Assembly: GCA_028714315.1 (NCBI GenBank)
Contig: JAQTMN010000002.1
Location: 1 to 64,000, forward strand
Direction of reading: 5' to 3'
DNA from: Sulfuricella sp.
GTDB taxonomy: Bacteria; Pseudomonadota; Gammaproteobacteria; Burkholderiales; Sulfuricellaceae
Length of the DNA: 64,000 nt
Positions 8,624 to 16,889 of this stretch are shown here, in pieces. Position 1 is the first letter of the stretch; each line of letters starts with the position of its first letter. A program made the position numbers and the translations under genes. The notes beneath the pieces were generated by a model. The model made no database searches and was not told the DNA's origin. It saw only the letters and a list, made by a program, of their open reading frames with translations.

Positions 8624-9157
8624 ATGATGCATCTCCACAAGATTTCACTTTACGGCGGACTTTTATTGCTTGCCGGCATGGCCTGGGCTGACGACAACGT
8701 TGCGCCCGCGCCGGAAATGCCGCGCCAGGGCGTGCTGTCGAGCTCGATCGGCAAGGCGCAGGACACGCTGGTTTATGCGCTGAGCCTGGTGGGAGTCAAC
8801 TACAAGTTCGGCGGCAGTTCGCCGGAGACCGGCCTGGATTGCAGCGGCTTCGTCAGCCATGTGTTCAACCAGGCGGCCGGCCTGGTTCTGCCGCACAATG
8901 CCCGCGCCATCAGCATGTTCGGCCAGAAAATCGCGATTTCGGAATTGCAGCCCGGCGACCTGGTGTTCTTCAACACCATGCGCCATACCTATTCCCACGT
9001 CGGCATCTATCTCGGCGACAACAAATTCGTCCACGCCTCGGTCACCGGGCGCGGTGTCGAAGTGGTCAACATGAACGAGAGCTATTGGGTCAAGAGGTTC
9101 AACGGCGCACGCCGGATGGTCACGTCCCACCTGCCTTTTGCAGCTTCGAACGAATAA
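8624..9157 (+). CDS. NlpC/P60 (C40) cell-wall peptidase
   Basis: 177-residue secreted peptidase expected to cut peptidoglycan stem peptides. Seen: signal peptide (SLYGGLLLLAGMAWA), catalytic Cys in GLDCSGFVSHVF, and the catalytic His in TYSHVGIYLGDNKFVHAS. C-terminal ESYWVKRFNGARRM is the usual end of the domain. Two consecutive ATGs (8624, 8627) could serve. The gene's last 38 bases overlap the 3' end of the convergent patatin-like gene. Confidence 0.92.
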   Translation: MMHLHKISLYGGLLLLAGMAWADDNVAPAPEMPRQGVLSSSIGKAQDTLVYALSLVGVNYKFGGSSPETGLDCSGFVSHVFNQAAGLVLPHNARAISMFGQKIAISELQPGDLVFFNTMRHTYSHVGIYLGDNKFVHASVTGRGVEVVNMNESYWVKRFNGARRMVTSHLPFAASNE

Positions 9158-10010
9158 GCGGCAGCGCGGCTAGCGCCGCCTTTTCCCCTTCCATGATGGC
9201 CAGATGCTTCTGGTCGAACTCGGCGGCGCCGATCATACCCGTCTGCGGGCGGATCACCACGTCCGCCTCGGCCAGTTCGTAGCGCCCGATCGTCTGCCCC
9301 ATGATGCTGAACGTTTGCAGCACGATGTCAATGCTGTCGTTCAACCGGTTGATTTTCGGCTTGGCCGAAATGTCCACGGCGATCACGACGTCCGCTCCCA
9401 TGGCGCGCGCCGCCCTGACCGGCACCGGACTGACCAGCCCGCCGTCCACATACTCCCTGCCGCTGATCGTGACCGGCTGAAACACGCCGGGAACGCTGCT
9501 CGACGCGCGCACCGCCATGCCGACGTTGCCGCGGCGGAACGCCATCGCCTCGCCGCTCTGCAAATCGGTGGCGACGGCGGCAAACGGCTTGTTCAGCTTC
9601 TCGATGGCGCGGTTCTGCAGCGCCTTGTTGATGAAATTCTGCAGCATTTCGCCCTTGATGAATCCCCGGTCGGGCAAGGCCCAGTCGCCGACGCTGTCCT
9701 GCTCCAGCTGCATGGCGATTTTCTGCAACGCGAATCCGCCGTAGCCGCCGGCGTACAACGCCCCGACCACGCTGCCGGCGCTGGTACCCACCACGATGTC
9801 CGGCACAATGCGGTGCGCCTCCAGGGTCTTGATCACGCCGATATGGGCAAACCCGCGCGCCGCACCGCCGCCCAGCACCAGGGCGACTTTCGGTGGTTTT
9901 GGCGCGGGCTGGACCTGGGGAACGGGCACGCTCGTAGCCACCGGCGCCGTGGTGCAGCCGGAAAGAAAGAACAGTGCCGAAACGAGCGACACGGCGAATC
10001 GGGTAAACAT
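9120..10010 (-). CDS. Patatin-like phospholipase lipoprotein (RssA-like)
   Basis: 296 residues. Seen: lipoprotein signal ending in the lipobox LFFLSGCTT; the oxyanion loop LVLGGGAARGFAHIGVI; nucleophile elbow GTSAGSVVGALYAGG with Ser in GTSAG; and the catalytic Asp in VDGGLVSPVPV. This Ser-Asp dyad defines bacterial patatins. Predicted to be membrane-anchored in the periplasm. ATG at 10010 was chosen because it opens the signal peptide; the longer frame upstream has no such feature. Its 3' end overlaps the NlpC/P60 gene by 38 bases. Confidence 0.9.
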   Translation of the reverse strand: MFTRFAVSLVSALFFLSGCTTAPVATSVPVPQVQPAPKPPKVALVLGGGAARGFAHIGVIKTLEAHRIVPDIVVGTSAGSVVGALYAGGYGGFALQKIAMQLEQDSVGDWALPDRGFIKGEMLQNFINKALQNRAIEKLNKPFAAVATDLQSGEAMAFRRGNVGMAVRASSSVPGVFQPVTISGREYVDGGLVSPVPVRAARAMGADVVIAVDISAKPKINRLNDSIDIVLQTFSIMGQTIGRYELAEADVVIRPQTGMIGAAEFDQKHLAIMEGEKAALAALPLIRSKLQKAGGT

Positions 10011-10103
10011 AGATGGAGGGAGTCCGGAATCGAAGCCGCGATTGTAACGGATACGGCAGCGACGGGCATCACGGTGCTTGTTATGACCGTGAAAACCGTT
10101 TGC

Positions 10104-10208
10104 CGCAAAAAGGCGCAAAAAGCACAAAGCCGTGAGGACGAGGAGTGAGGATCGAAAGCCTGATTAGCCCCTCATTGCTCTTTTTGTGCTTTTTGCGCCT
10201 TTTCGCGG
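10104..10208. repeat. Family F palindromic repeat (GGCGCAAAAAGCAC type), copy 1
   Basis: Left arm GCAAAAAGGCGCAAAAAGCAC (10104 onward, trailing AAA) and right arm GTGCTTTTTGCGCCTTTTCGC. The loop contains CTGATTAGCC, a word that also borders the nested repeat at 44451. Copy 2 is at 55988. It lies upstream of the patatin gene and downstream of the bacterioferritin genes. Confidence 0.75.
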
Positions 10209-10239
10209 CCAATTTGTCTTTTGCGGCCTGCCAGGTCAA

Positions 10240-10719
10240 TCAGGAACCGCCCGGCTCCATCTGCGATTGCAGGTAATTCTCCAGGCCGACCTTGCCGACC
10301 AGTTCGATCTGGGTTTCCAGGTAGTCGATATGCTCTTCGGTATCCTCCATCAGGTCGTCGAGCAGTTCGCGGCTGACGTAATCGCCGCACGATTCGCAAT
10401 AGGCCACCGCTTCCTTGAGCAGGGCATGGTCTTCCATTTCCAGCCGGAGGTCGCAGTCGAGCATTTCCGGCACGTTCTCGCCGATCAGGAGCTTGAGCAG
10501 GTCCTGCAGGTTGGGCAGTCCTTCCAGGAACAGGATGCGCTCGATCAGGCGGTCGGCGTGCTTCATTTCCTCGATGGATTCGTGGTACTCGTGGTCGCCC
10601 AGCTTGCTCAGGCCCCAGTTCTTGTACATCCGCGCATGCAGGAAATACTGGTTGATCGCGGTCAGCTCGTAGACCAGGGCCTTGTTCAGGTAAGCCAGAA
10701 CTTTGGTATCGCCTTTCAT
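10240..10719 (-). CDS. bfr: Bacterioferritin, heme-binding subunit with altered ferroxidase site
   Basis: 159 residues, full-length ferritin-like four-helix protein. Seen by alignment with E. coli Bfr numbering: Met52 (heme ligand) is present, and ferroxidase residues E18, E51, H54, E94 and H130 are present, but position 127, normally Glu of the ExxH motif, is Thr ([12 protein letters not shown]). Known: in Neisseria and Magnetospirillum, bacterioferritin is built from two subunits, one with the heme Met and one with the intact iron site. This protein fits the heme type. It follows the other subunit gene after 21 bases and probably shares its transcript. Confidence 0.93.
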   Translation of the reverse strand: MKGDTKVLAYLNKALVYELTAINQYFLHARMYKNWGLSKLGDHEYHESIEEMKHADRLIERILFLEGLPNLQDLLKLLIGENVPEMLDCDLRLEMEDHALLKEAVAYCESCGDYVSRELLDDLMEDTEEHIDYLETQIELVGKVGLENYLQSQMEPGGS

Positions 10720-10740
10720 TTTTTTGTCCTTTCGGGAAAA

Positions 10741-11226
10741 TCAGCTGGGAGAGCCGCTGCCCATCTGAGACTGGATATAGTTCTCCAGGCTGACCAGCTT
10801 GATCAGGCCCAGCTGCTGTTCCAGCCAGTGGGCATGATCTTCTTCGGTATCGTCGAGCATCTGCTCCAAGAGTTCCCGCGTGACGTAATCCTGCTGTGTT
10901 TCGCATTGCGCGATCACCGCCCGCAGTGCGTTCACCACCCCCATTTCCAGGGCGAGGTCGTTTTCCAGCATTTGGGGAACGTTGGCGCCGACCGTCAGGG
11001 GCGCCCGGCTCGCCAGGTCCGGTGTGCCCTCCAGGAACAGGATGCGGACGATCAGCTGGCGGGCGTGCTCCCGCTCGTCGTCCATCTCGTGGCGCACCCG
11101 GTCGTGGAGGCGGGAAAGGCCCCAGTTGCGGTACATTTCGGAGTGGATGAAATACTGGTCGTGGGCGGTCAGCTCTCCCGCCAACAGCTTGTTCAGCAAC
11201 GGCAAAATCCCCTGATCGCCTTTCAT
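10741..11226 (-). CDS. bfr: Bacterioferritin, ferroxidase subunit lacking the heme Met
   Basis: 161 residues. Seen: E18, E51, H54 and E94 of the di-iron site, and an ExxH (E128-E-D-H131) shifted by one residue, so the ferroxidase site looks intact. Position 52 is Arg (MDDEREHARQL) instead of the heme-binding Met. It therefore complements the downstream subunit, as in heteropolymeric bacterioferritins. ATG at 11226 was preferred because GGGAGG lies 8 bases upstream and the N-terminus then matches Bfr (MKGDQGILPLLNK). First gene of a bfr-bfr unit; bfd lies upstream on the same strand. Confidence 0.94.
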   Translation of the reverse strand: MKGDQGILPLLNKLLAGELTAHDQYFIHSEMYRNWGLSRLHDRVRHEMDDEREHARQLIVRILFLEGTPDLASRAPLTVGANVPQMLENDLALEMGVVNALRAVIAQCETQQDYVTRELLEQMLDDTEEDHAHWLEQQLGLIKLVSLENYIQSQMGSGSPS

Positions 11227-11342
11227 TGCAGCCTCCCTGGTGATTAACAATAACCGTCGCAGTCAAACGGTGTCTGACTGGCAGTTCCTATTTCATCTTA
11301 GGCAACAGGCTGGCTTATAGCAAAGGCCGGGAGATGCCGCCA

Positions 11343-11549
11343 TCAAAGCGCGGCGGCCAATTCGGCCCGGCCGCTGTTCGCACATCCCGCGAGACTTTCC
11401 TGCAATATCTTGTGAGCGCATTTCGCGCACTTGCCGCACTGCGACGCGACGCCGAGGTTCGCGCACAAATCGCGCATGCTGCACGCCCCGGCGCTCGCCG
11501 CTTCCCGTATCTGCCCGTCGGTCACGCCCTGGCACAAACATACGTACAT
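11343..11549 (-). CDS. bfd: Bacterioferritin-associated ferredoxin
   Basis: 68 residues. A [2Fe-2S] protein that docks on bacterioferritin and reduces stored iron so that it can leave the shell. Seen: N-terminal MYVCLCQGVTDGQIREAA (CxC) and QCGKCAKCAHKIL (CxxC plus one extra Cys), the BFD-type cluster spacing. ATG at 11549 has AAGGAAA upstream; longer frames are not conserved. It precedes the two bfr genes. The divergent promoter region shared with ftrA contains Fur-like boxes, fitting the known induction of bfd under iron shortage. Confidence 0.93.
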   Translation of the reverse strand: MYVCLCQGVTDGQIREAASAGACSMRDLCANLGVASQCGKCAKCAHKILQESLAGCANSGRAELAAAL

Positions 11550-11586
11550 GCTGTTTCCTTTCATAAAAATTGCGCGCTGTTTCAAG

Positions 11587-11605
11587 AATGAGATCAACAC
11601 TCATT
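11587..11605. promoter_or_regulatory. Candidate Fur box 1 (bfd/ftrA intergenic region)
   Basis: AATGAGATCAACACTCATT has 6-base inverted arms AATGAG/CTCATT. It resembles the AATGA-type halves of Fur operators. It is 38 bases from the bfd start and upstream of ftrA. Confidence 0.5.
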
Positions 11606-11639
11606 TCTGTTGACAGCCGATCATGGCAACTATAATATT

Positions 11640-11658
11640 GCGAACAGTTCTCATTTGC
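11640..11658. promoter_or_regulatory. Candidate Fur box 2 (ftrA promoter)
   Basis: GCGAACAGTTCTCATTTGC; its reverse complement GCAAATGAGAACTGTTCGC matches the left half of Fur operators well. Lies 88 bases upstream of the ftrA start. Confidence 0.5.
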
Positions 11659-11745
11659 AAGATGACTCAAATAAAAATTTCGGTCTCTGCAAAAGAATGC
11701 ATCGCAACCGTTTCGACCATTAAAAACAGTGAAAGGAAACAACAA

Positions 11746-12297
11746 ATGTCCCGTTCCAAACATACGCTGACCACGCTTCTCGTTCCCGGTCTGCTGCTGC
11801 TCTCCGGCGCCGCCGCCGCCGTGGAATACCCGATCGGCACGCCGCAGCAAAAAAACGGCATGGAGCTGGCCGCGGTCTACCTGCAACCGGTCACCATGGA
11901 ACCCGACGGCATGATGCGCAAGGCCGAAGAATCCGACGTGCACATGGAGGCGGACATCCATGCCCTGGCCAACAACCCGAACGGTTTCGACGAAGGCGCC
12001 TGGATCCCCTACCTGTCCATCAAGTACGAAGTCACCAAGCAGGGCAGCAGCGACAAAATCGCGGGCGATTTCATGCCGATGGTGGCCAACGATGGCCCGC
12101 ACTATGGCGACAACATCAAGCTCAAGGGACCCGGCAAGTACACGGTCAAATACAAGATTTCCCCACCGGGCTCCGATCCGCACAGCCATTTCGGCCGCCA
12201 CACCGACCGCCTGACCGGCGTGCGCCCCTGGTTCAAGCCGTTCGAGGTGGAATATGAATTCACCTACGTCGGCATCGGCAAAAAGGGTGGGTACTAA
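11746..12297 (+). CDS. ftrA: Periplasmic iron-binding protein, P19/FtrA family
   Basis: 183 residues with signal peptide (LLVPGLLLLSGAAAA). Seen: the Met/His-rich segments of the P19/Tp34 family, for example QKNGMELAAVYLQPVTMEP, ESDVHMEADIHAL and SDPHSHFGRHTD. Known: P19-type proteins bind copper and iron and deliver iron to an FTR1-type permease; in Bordetella and Brucella this is FtrA of the ferrous-iron system FtrABCD. Here ftrB, ftrC and ftrD follow after an intervening porin gene. ATG at 11746 opens the signal peptide. Two Fur-like boxes lie upstream. Confidence 0.92.
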   Translation: MSRSKHTLTTLLVPGLLLLSGAAAAVEYPIGTPQQKNGMELAAVYLQPVTMEPDGMMRKAEESDVHMEADIHALANNPNGFDEGAWIPYLSIKYEVTKQGSSDKIAGDFMPMVANDGPHYGDNIKLKGPGKYTVKYKISPPGSDPHSHFGRHTDRLTGVRPWFKPFEVEYEFTYVGIGKKGGY

Positions 12298-12299
12298 GC

Positions 12300-13856
12300 A
12301 TGAAGAAGACGCCGATGAAACCCTTGGCCCTGGCCGCCGCGCTCCTGTTTGCCGCGGCACCGGCCTGCGCCGCCCCGTCCGAGGCGGAACTGGTGAAGCT
12401 GATCCAGAAGCTCAACCAGCGCCTCGACAATCTTGAAAAACGCAACGCCGAGCTGGAAAGCAAGGTGCAAGCCGCGGGCACGACAGCCAAGGCGCCTGCC
12501 GAGCTCGAAAAGCGCGTGCAGTCGCTGGAACTGGCCCAAGAACAGATCAGCAAGGGCCTGGAGAGCGACCAGATCAGCCAGTACGAGCCGGATATCACCG
12601 CGCGCCTCAAGGCGGTGGAAAACGATGCCCTCGACATGAAAAAGGCCGCCAAGAAGATCGACGCGCTGGACGGCCTAACGGCCGGAGCGAGCCTCACCAC
12701 CGTGGCGCAGCGCCCCTACGGCCTGCCGGCAGGTACCGCGAATAACAACAGCCAGCTCAACTACCGCGCCGACATCACCGCCGAACTGCCGCTGGAGCCA
12801 GTCGGCGACATCGATCACAAGATCTTCGCCCATTTCCGCATCGGCCAGGGCTTGGGCCTGAACACACCGTTCGCCAGCCTGGGCGCCTTCGCCAGCGCGC
12901 CCAACGCGGTGGCGTTCCGCGCCAGCGGCGCCCCCCCCGACGATTCCACGGCGATCCTGGGCCAGGCCTGGTACCAAGCCGCCATCCCGCTGCCGTCCGG
13001 CGGCTATAAACCGCAGTCCCACGAAACCCTGGAACTCACCTTCGGCAAGATGGACATCTTCGGCTTCTTCGATCAGAACGCGGCAGCCGGGGACGAGTCC
13101 GTCCAGTTCCTCAATTCCGCTTTCGTGCACAACCCGCTGCTGGACGCGGGCGGACAGGTCGGCGTGGACGCCAACGGGTTCCAGCCGGGCTTCGTGGCCT
13201 CCTACTACAATTATGCGGACAAGCCGCAAACCTGGCGCCTGTCCCTCGGCGTGTTCGGCACCGGCCAGGGCGCCAATTACCAGCGCTTCTTCTCTTCGCC
13301 GCTGGTCATGGCCCAGGCCGAGACCTCGCTCAAGTTCGACGGCCTCACCGGCAATTACCGCGCCTATGCCTGGCATCAGGGCCAGGGCGCCGAACTCGGC
13401 GGCACCCTCGCCGCCCAGCGCGGCTGGGGCGTCTCCGCCGACCAGCGGGTGGGCGACGGGGTGACCCTGTTCGGGCGCTACGGCCAGATGACCAAAGGCA
13501 GCGTGCCCTTCGACCGGACGCTCACCCTGGGTGCCGAGCTCAACGGCTCTTACTGGGGCCGGGGCGGCGACGCGATCGGCCTGGCCGGCGGCTGGCTGCG
13601 GTCGAGCAGCGATTACCGCGCAGCCGGCGGCACCCTGGATCTGCTGGGCGACGACGACGGCACCCCGGCTACTGCGGGCGACAACGTCGCCTTCACGCCG
13701 GACGGCGCAGAGCGGGTGGCGGAAATCTACTACCGCTACAGCATCACCAAGCAGTTCGAAATCTCGCCCGACTTCCAGTACATCTCGCGCATGGGCGCCA
13801 ACCCCGGCGCCGGCAGCGTCAAGGTATTGGGCTTGCGGGCGCAGCTGGCGTATTGA
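12300..13856 (+). CDS. Outer-membrane porin-like protein with N-terminal coiled coil
   Basis: 518 residues. Seen: signal peptide (ALAAALLFAAAPACA), a coiled-coil stretch at about residues 25-115 (ELVKLIQKLNQRLDNLEKRN and more), then a beta-rich region with porin-like strand patterns (NYRADITAELPLE; LGLRAQLAY) ending in an aromatic residue. This layout matches carbohydrate/anion-selective porins with a trimerising coiled coil. The start is two bases after the ftrA stop, so the two are one unit, suggesting a path for iron or its chelates through the outer membrane; that is inference. A clear terminator follows. Confidence 0.75.
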   Translation: MKKTPMKPLALAAALLFAAAPACAAPSEAELVKLIQKLNQRLDNLEKRNAELESKVQAAGTTAKAPAELEKRVQSLELAQEQISKGLESDQISQYEPDITARLKAVENDALDMKKAAKKIDALDGLTAGASLTTVAQRPYGLPAGTANNNSQLNYRADITAELPLEPVGDIDHKIFAHFRIGQGLGLNTPFASLGAFASAPNAVAFRASGAPPDDSTAILGQAWYQAAIPLPSGGYKPQSHETLELTFGKMDIFGFFDQNAAAGDESVQFLNSAFVHNPLLDAGGQVGVDANGFQPGFVASYYNYADKPQTWRLSLGVFGTGQGANYQRFFSSPLVMAQAETSLKFDGLTGNYRAYAWHQGQGAELGGTLAAQRGWGVSADQRVGDGVTLFGRYGQMTKGSVPFDRTLTLGAELNGSYWGRGGDAIGLAGGWLRSSSDYRAAGGTLDLLGDDDGTPATAGDNVAFTPDGAERVAEIYYRYSITKQFEISPDFQYISRMGANPGAGSVKVLGLRAQLAY

Positions 13857-13884
13857 TCGAAACACATCATCGCTTCGGTATCCT

Positions 13885-13911
13885 GCCGCCCTTCATGGGC
13901 GGCTTTTTTTT
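13885..13911 (+). terminator. Rho-independent terminator after the ftrA-porin unit
   Basis: GCCGCCC (13885-13891), loop TTCAT, GGGCGGC (13897-13903), then eight T. A classical intrinsic terminator 28 bases after the porin stop. Confidence 0.9.
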
Positions 13912-13947
13912 GGGTCGGGGCACGGGTGCCCTACCTACGATTTTATT

Positions 13948-13966
13948 GATAATAATTCGCATTCAT
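13948..13966. promoter_or_regulatory. Candidate Fur box 3 (ftrB promoter)
   Basis: GATAATAATTCGCATTCAT matches 12 of 19 positions of the Fur consensus GATAATGATAATCATTATC, including the first six. It is 42 bases upstream of ftrB. Confidence 0.6.
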
Positions 13967-14007
13967 GATAAATTCCCAAGCGTGTCCTTTCTGAAAAAGT
14001 GCAAAAC

Positions 14008-14373
14008 ATGAAAATATTCGTCTGGCTTGGCAACAGCGCCGCGCGGATCGCCCCGATTCCGCTGTTGGCGCTTGGCATGCTGCTTCCCTTTCCCGCCGGT
14101 GCGGAGGATTTGATCACGTTTCAGCTGACCGTGAAAAACGGCTATTTCCACCCTGAAACCATCGAGGTTCCCAGCGGCAGGAAATTCAAGATTGTCGTCA
14201 AGAACGAGGGCTCCGGCCCCGAGGAATTCGAAAGCATCGAGCTGCGCAAGGAAACCGTGCTCGCCCCCGGCGTCACTCGCGCCGTGGTGTTCGCGCCGAT
14301 GAAGCCCGGCACTTACAAGTTCTTCGGCGAGTTTCACCCGAACACCGCCAAGGGCCAGATCGTCGTCAAGTAG
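14008..14373 (+). CDS. ftrB: Cupredoxin-domain periplasmic protein, FtrB-like
   Basis: 121 residues: signal peptide (LLALGMLLPFPAGA) and one cupredoxin domain (FQLTVKNGYFHPETIEVPSG ... PGTYKFFGEFHP). Known: FtrB of FtrABCD, like the cupredoxin domain of EfeO, is proposed to oxidise iron before uptake. Odd: the protein contains no Cys, so a blue type-1 copper site is not possible; His and Met/Glu residues may bind copper or iron instead. ATG at 14008 preferred over an upstream GTG. Ten bases before ftrC. Confidence 0.85.
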   Translation: MKIFVWLGNSAARIAPIPLLALGMLLPFPAGAEDLITFQLTVKNGYFHPETIEVPSGRKFKIVVKNEGSGPEEFESIELRKETVLAPGVTRAVVFAPMKPGTYKFFGEFHPNTAKGQIVVK

Positions 14374-14383
14374 GAGAAAAATA

Positions 14384-15196
14384 GTGGGCAATACGCTGTT
14401 CATCGTCTGGCGCGAAAGCGTCGAGGGTATCCTGGTGGTGGGCATTCTCTACGCCTGGCTCAAGGCTCATCCCGAAGGCGCGCGCGGCATGCGCTACCTG
14501 TGGGGCGGCGTGGCCGGCGGCTTGGCGCTGGCGGGGCTGCTCGGGCTCGCCATGATGGGGGTTTACAGCAGCCTGGACGGCGAAGCGCTGGATTACTTTC
14601 AGCTCGGCATGATGCTGGTTGCCGCCGCGCTGATCACCCAGATGGTGTTCTGGATGCGCAAGCACGGCCGCGGCCTGAAGAAAGAACTCGAGAGCGGCCT
14701 GGAACGCGCGGCGGGCGACGCCAGCTGGACCGGGGTGGCGGTCATCGCCGCGCTCGCGGTCGGGCGCGAGGGCGCGGAAACCGTGATTTTCCTTTGGGGC
14801 ACCGGGATCGAGCAGCACGGCATGGCGTTCGCCCAATTCCTCGGCGCCGCCGCGCTGGGCTTCGCCCTCGCCCTCGTCACCTTCTGGCTGCTGGCGAACG
14901 GCGGGCGCTATATCTCGTGGAAGAATTTTTTCCGCATCAGCGAAACCCTGCTGCTGCTGCTCGCCGCCGGGATGCTGGTGGGCGGGGTGGAACGGATGAT
15001 CGGCTACGGCTGGCTGCCGGCGCTGGCCGACCCGGTGTGGGACAGCTCCTTCCTGCTCGACGACAGCGCCTCGGTCGGCAATCTGCTCGCCACCCTCACC
15101 GGCTACCGCGCCCACCCGGCGCTGACGCTGGTGCTGGTGTACGGCGCCTATTGGGCGCTGGTGCTGGGGTGGGCGAGGAAAGGCAAAAGCTTGTAG
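14384..15196 (+). CDS. ftrC: FTR1-family iron permease, FtrC-like
   Basis: 270-residue inner-membrane permease of the FTR1/EfeU family. Seen: two copies of the iron-binding helix motif, RESVEGILVVGIL (N-terminal, a variant of REGLE) and REGAETVIF (about residue 128), and seven hydrophobic segments. Starts with GTG after AGGAGAAAAA. Sits between ftrB and ftrD. Its stop TAG (15194-15196) is the TAG of a GTAG-type REP that begins at 15193. Confidence 0.93.
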   Translation: MGNTLFIVWRESVEGILVVGILYAWLKAHPEGARGMRYLWGGVAGGLALAGLLGLAMMGVYSSLDGEALDYFQLGMMLVAAALITQMVFWMRKHGRGLKKELESGLERAAGDASWTGVAVIAALAVGREGAETVIFLWGTGIEQHGMAFAQFLGAAALGFALALVTFWLLANGGRYISWKNFFRISETLLLLLAAGMLVGGVERMIGYGWLPALADPVWDSSFLLDDSASVGNLLATLTGYRAHPALTLVLVYGAYWALVLGWARKGKSL

Positions 15197-15244
15197 GTGC
15201 GAATTCATTTGCACATCCGGTTGGCCGAATAAATTCGGCCCTAC
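15193..15244. repeat. Two GTAG-type REP family A elements in inverted orientation
   Basis: GTAGGTGCGAATTCATTTGC (from 15193) and GGCCGAATAAATTCGGCCCT (then AC, ending 15244). They occupy the gap between ftrC and ftrD and supply the ftrC stop codon. Confidence 0.85.
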
Positions 15245-15297
15245 ACCATCGACGTTTGTCCGCGTTCGGCGGTTAATCCGGAATTGAATTTACGATC

Positions 15298-16707
15298 ATG
15301 AAAATGGAACAACCGATAATTTTCCACCCCATGCTGCAGCGTCCGGCCACGGCCTTGCAGCGCGTCGGCGACGCCATGCGGCGCCATCGCCGGACCATCG
15401 TCGGCATCCAGTGGGCGGTGGTGGCGTTCTACCTGGCGCTGGTCACGGTGCCGGCGTTCCTGCCCTTGCCGGGGACCGGTTCCAGCGTGCTGAACAATCT
15501 CACCCTGCTCGCCCAGTTCATGTTCTGGGGCATCTGGTGGCCGTTCGTGATCATTTCCACTCTCACCCTGGGCCGGGTGTGGTGCGGCGTGTTCTGCCCG
15601 GAAGGCTCGCTCACCGAACTCGCCAGCCGCCACGGCCTGGGCCGCCCAGTGCCGCGCTGGCTGAAGTGGGGCGGCTGGCCGTTCGCCGCTTTCGTCATCA
15701 CCACCGTCTACGGCCAGCTGGTCAGCGTGTACGAATACCCCAAGGCGGTGCTGCTGGTGCTGGGCGGCTCCACCGTCGCCGCCGTCGCGGTCGGCTTCGT
15801 TTACGGCAAGGGCAAGCGCGTCTGGTGCCGCCACCTGTGCCCGGTTTCCGGCGTGTTCGCCCTCCTCTCCCGCCTCGCCCCGCTGCATTTCCGGGTCGAT
15901 CGCGAAAAATGGGACGTCGCTGCGCATTCCCACCTGGTGCCGGTGGACTGCGCTCCGCTGCTCGATATGCGGCGCATGAAAGGCGGCTCGCAATGCCACA
16001 TGTGCGGCCGTTGCAGCGGGCACCGCGAAGCGGTTGCGCTCACCTCGCGCCTGCCCGGCTCGGAGGTCGTCAACCTGAAACCCGCCGAAGCGGGCGCGTG
16101 GGAAGCGCGCCTCTTGGTGTTCGGCATCATCGGCACGGCGGTGGGCGCGTTCCAGTGGTCGTCCTCGCCCTGGTTCGTGGCGATCAAGACCGGTGTCGCC
16201 GAATGGCTGATCGACCACGATTCCTTCGCCCTGCTGCAGGACAACGCGCCGTGGTGGCTGCTCACCCATTACCCCGAAGCCAACGATGTGTTCACCTGGC
16301 TCGACGGCCTCGGCGTGGTCGCCTACATCGGCGCCATGGCCCTGGCGCTCGGCGGCTGGATCACCCTCTGGCTGCGCCTCGCCGGCGCCGCGCTGCCGGG
16401 CGGCGCCAAACAGAACGCGCGCTGGCTCGCCTACGCGCTGATCCCGATGGGCGGCCTGGGCGTGTTCCTCGGCCTGTCCTCGCTCACCGTCACCCTGCTC
16501 AAGGCGGAAGGCATCGTCATGCCCTGGCTGCCCGAAGTGCGCGGCGTGCTGCTGGGCCTGGCCGCGCTGTGGAGCATGGCGCTAGCCGCCGGCATGCTGC
16601 GCCGCCTGTCCTGTTCCCTGCCGCGCCGGCTGTTCGCCGCCCTGGCCGTGGCGGCCGGCGTGGCCGGCGTGATCGCGCCGTGGCTGTTCCTGTTTTATGT
16701 TTGGTAA
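15298..16707 (+). CDS. ftrD: Membrane polyferredoxin, FtrD-like (NapH/FixG type)
   Basis: 469 residues with about nine hydrophobic segments. Seen: cysteine motifs CGVFCPEGSLTE, CRHLCPVSGVF and CHMCGRCSGH. The first two are typical of NapH/RdxA-like membrane proteins, and the third of a 4Fe-4S cluster. Known: FtrD in Bordetella and Brucella is such a polyferredoxin and is needed for iron uptake; it is thought to move electrons across the membrane for the FtrB/FtrC step. Last gene of the ftrB-C-D unit. Confidence 0.88.
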   Translation: MKMEQPIIFHPMLQRPATALQRVGDAMRRHRRTIVGIQWAVVAFYLALVTVPAFLPLPGTGSSVLNNLTLLAQFMFWGIWWPFVIISTLTLGRVWCGVFCPEGSLTELASRHGLGRPVPRWLKWGGWPFAAFVITTVYGQLVSVYEYPKAVLLVLGGSTVAAVAVGFVYGKGKRVWCRHLCPVSGVFALLSRLAPLHFRVDREKWDVAAHSHLVPVDCAPLLDMRRMKGGSQCHMCGRCSGHREAVALTSRLPGSEVVNLKPAEAGAWEARLLVFGIIGTAVGAFQWSSSPWFVAIKTGVAEWLIDHDSFALLQDNAPWWLLTHYPEANDVFTWLDGLGVVAYIGAMALALGGWITLWLRLAGAALPGGAKQNARWLAYALIPMGGLGVFLGLSSLTVTLLKAEGIVMPWLPEVRGVLLGLAALWSMALAAGMLRRLSCSLPRRLFAALAVAAGVAGVIAPWLFLFYVW

Positions 16708-16738
16708 GACGGAAGAAACGGCAGCCGCAACATGAATC

Positions 16739-16889
16739 TAAAAACCTCATTTGAACCACGGGGAACAAGGGGCGCACGGGGAACAACGTGGGATTGAATT
16801 TAACCTTCGTCACCCAATAGGTGAATGAACAAAACACGCAACAAATTGATTTTATCCCCGTGTTCCCCGTGAGCCCCATGGTTATAGGA
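16739..16889. repeat. Family E long palindromic repeat, copy 1
   Basis: About 150 bases. Left arm AACCTCATTTGAACCACGGG, then GAACAAGGGGCGCACGGGGA; right arm CCCCGTGTTCCCCGTGAGCC, then CCATGGTTATAGG. The middle has a conserved word CGTCACCCAATAGGTGAAT. Nine copies lie between 16.7 and 50.3 kb, always in gaps between genes. Confidence 0.85.

Noticed and set aside
11623-11745. A longer FtrA starting at 11623
   Set aside because: The added 41 residues cross the Fur-like box and promoter region and precede the signal peptide; the ATG at 11746 is the natural start.
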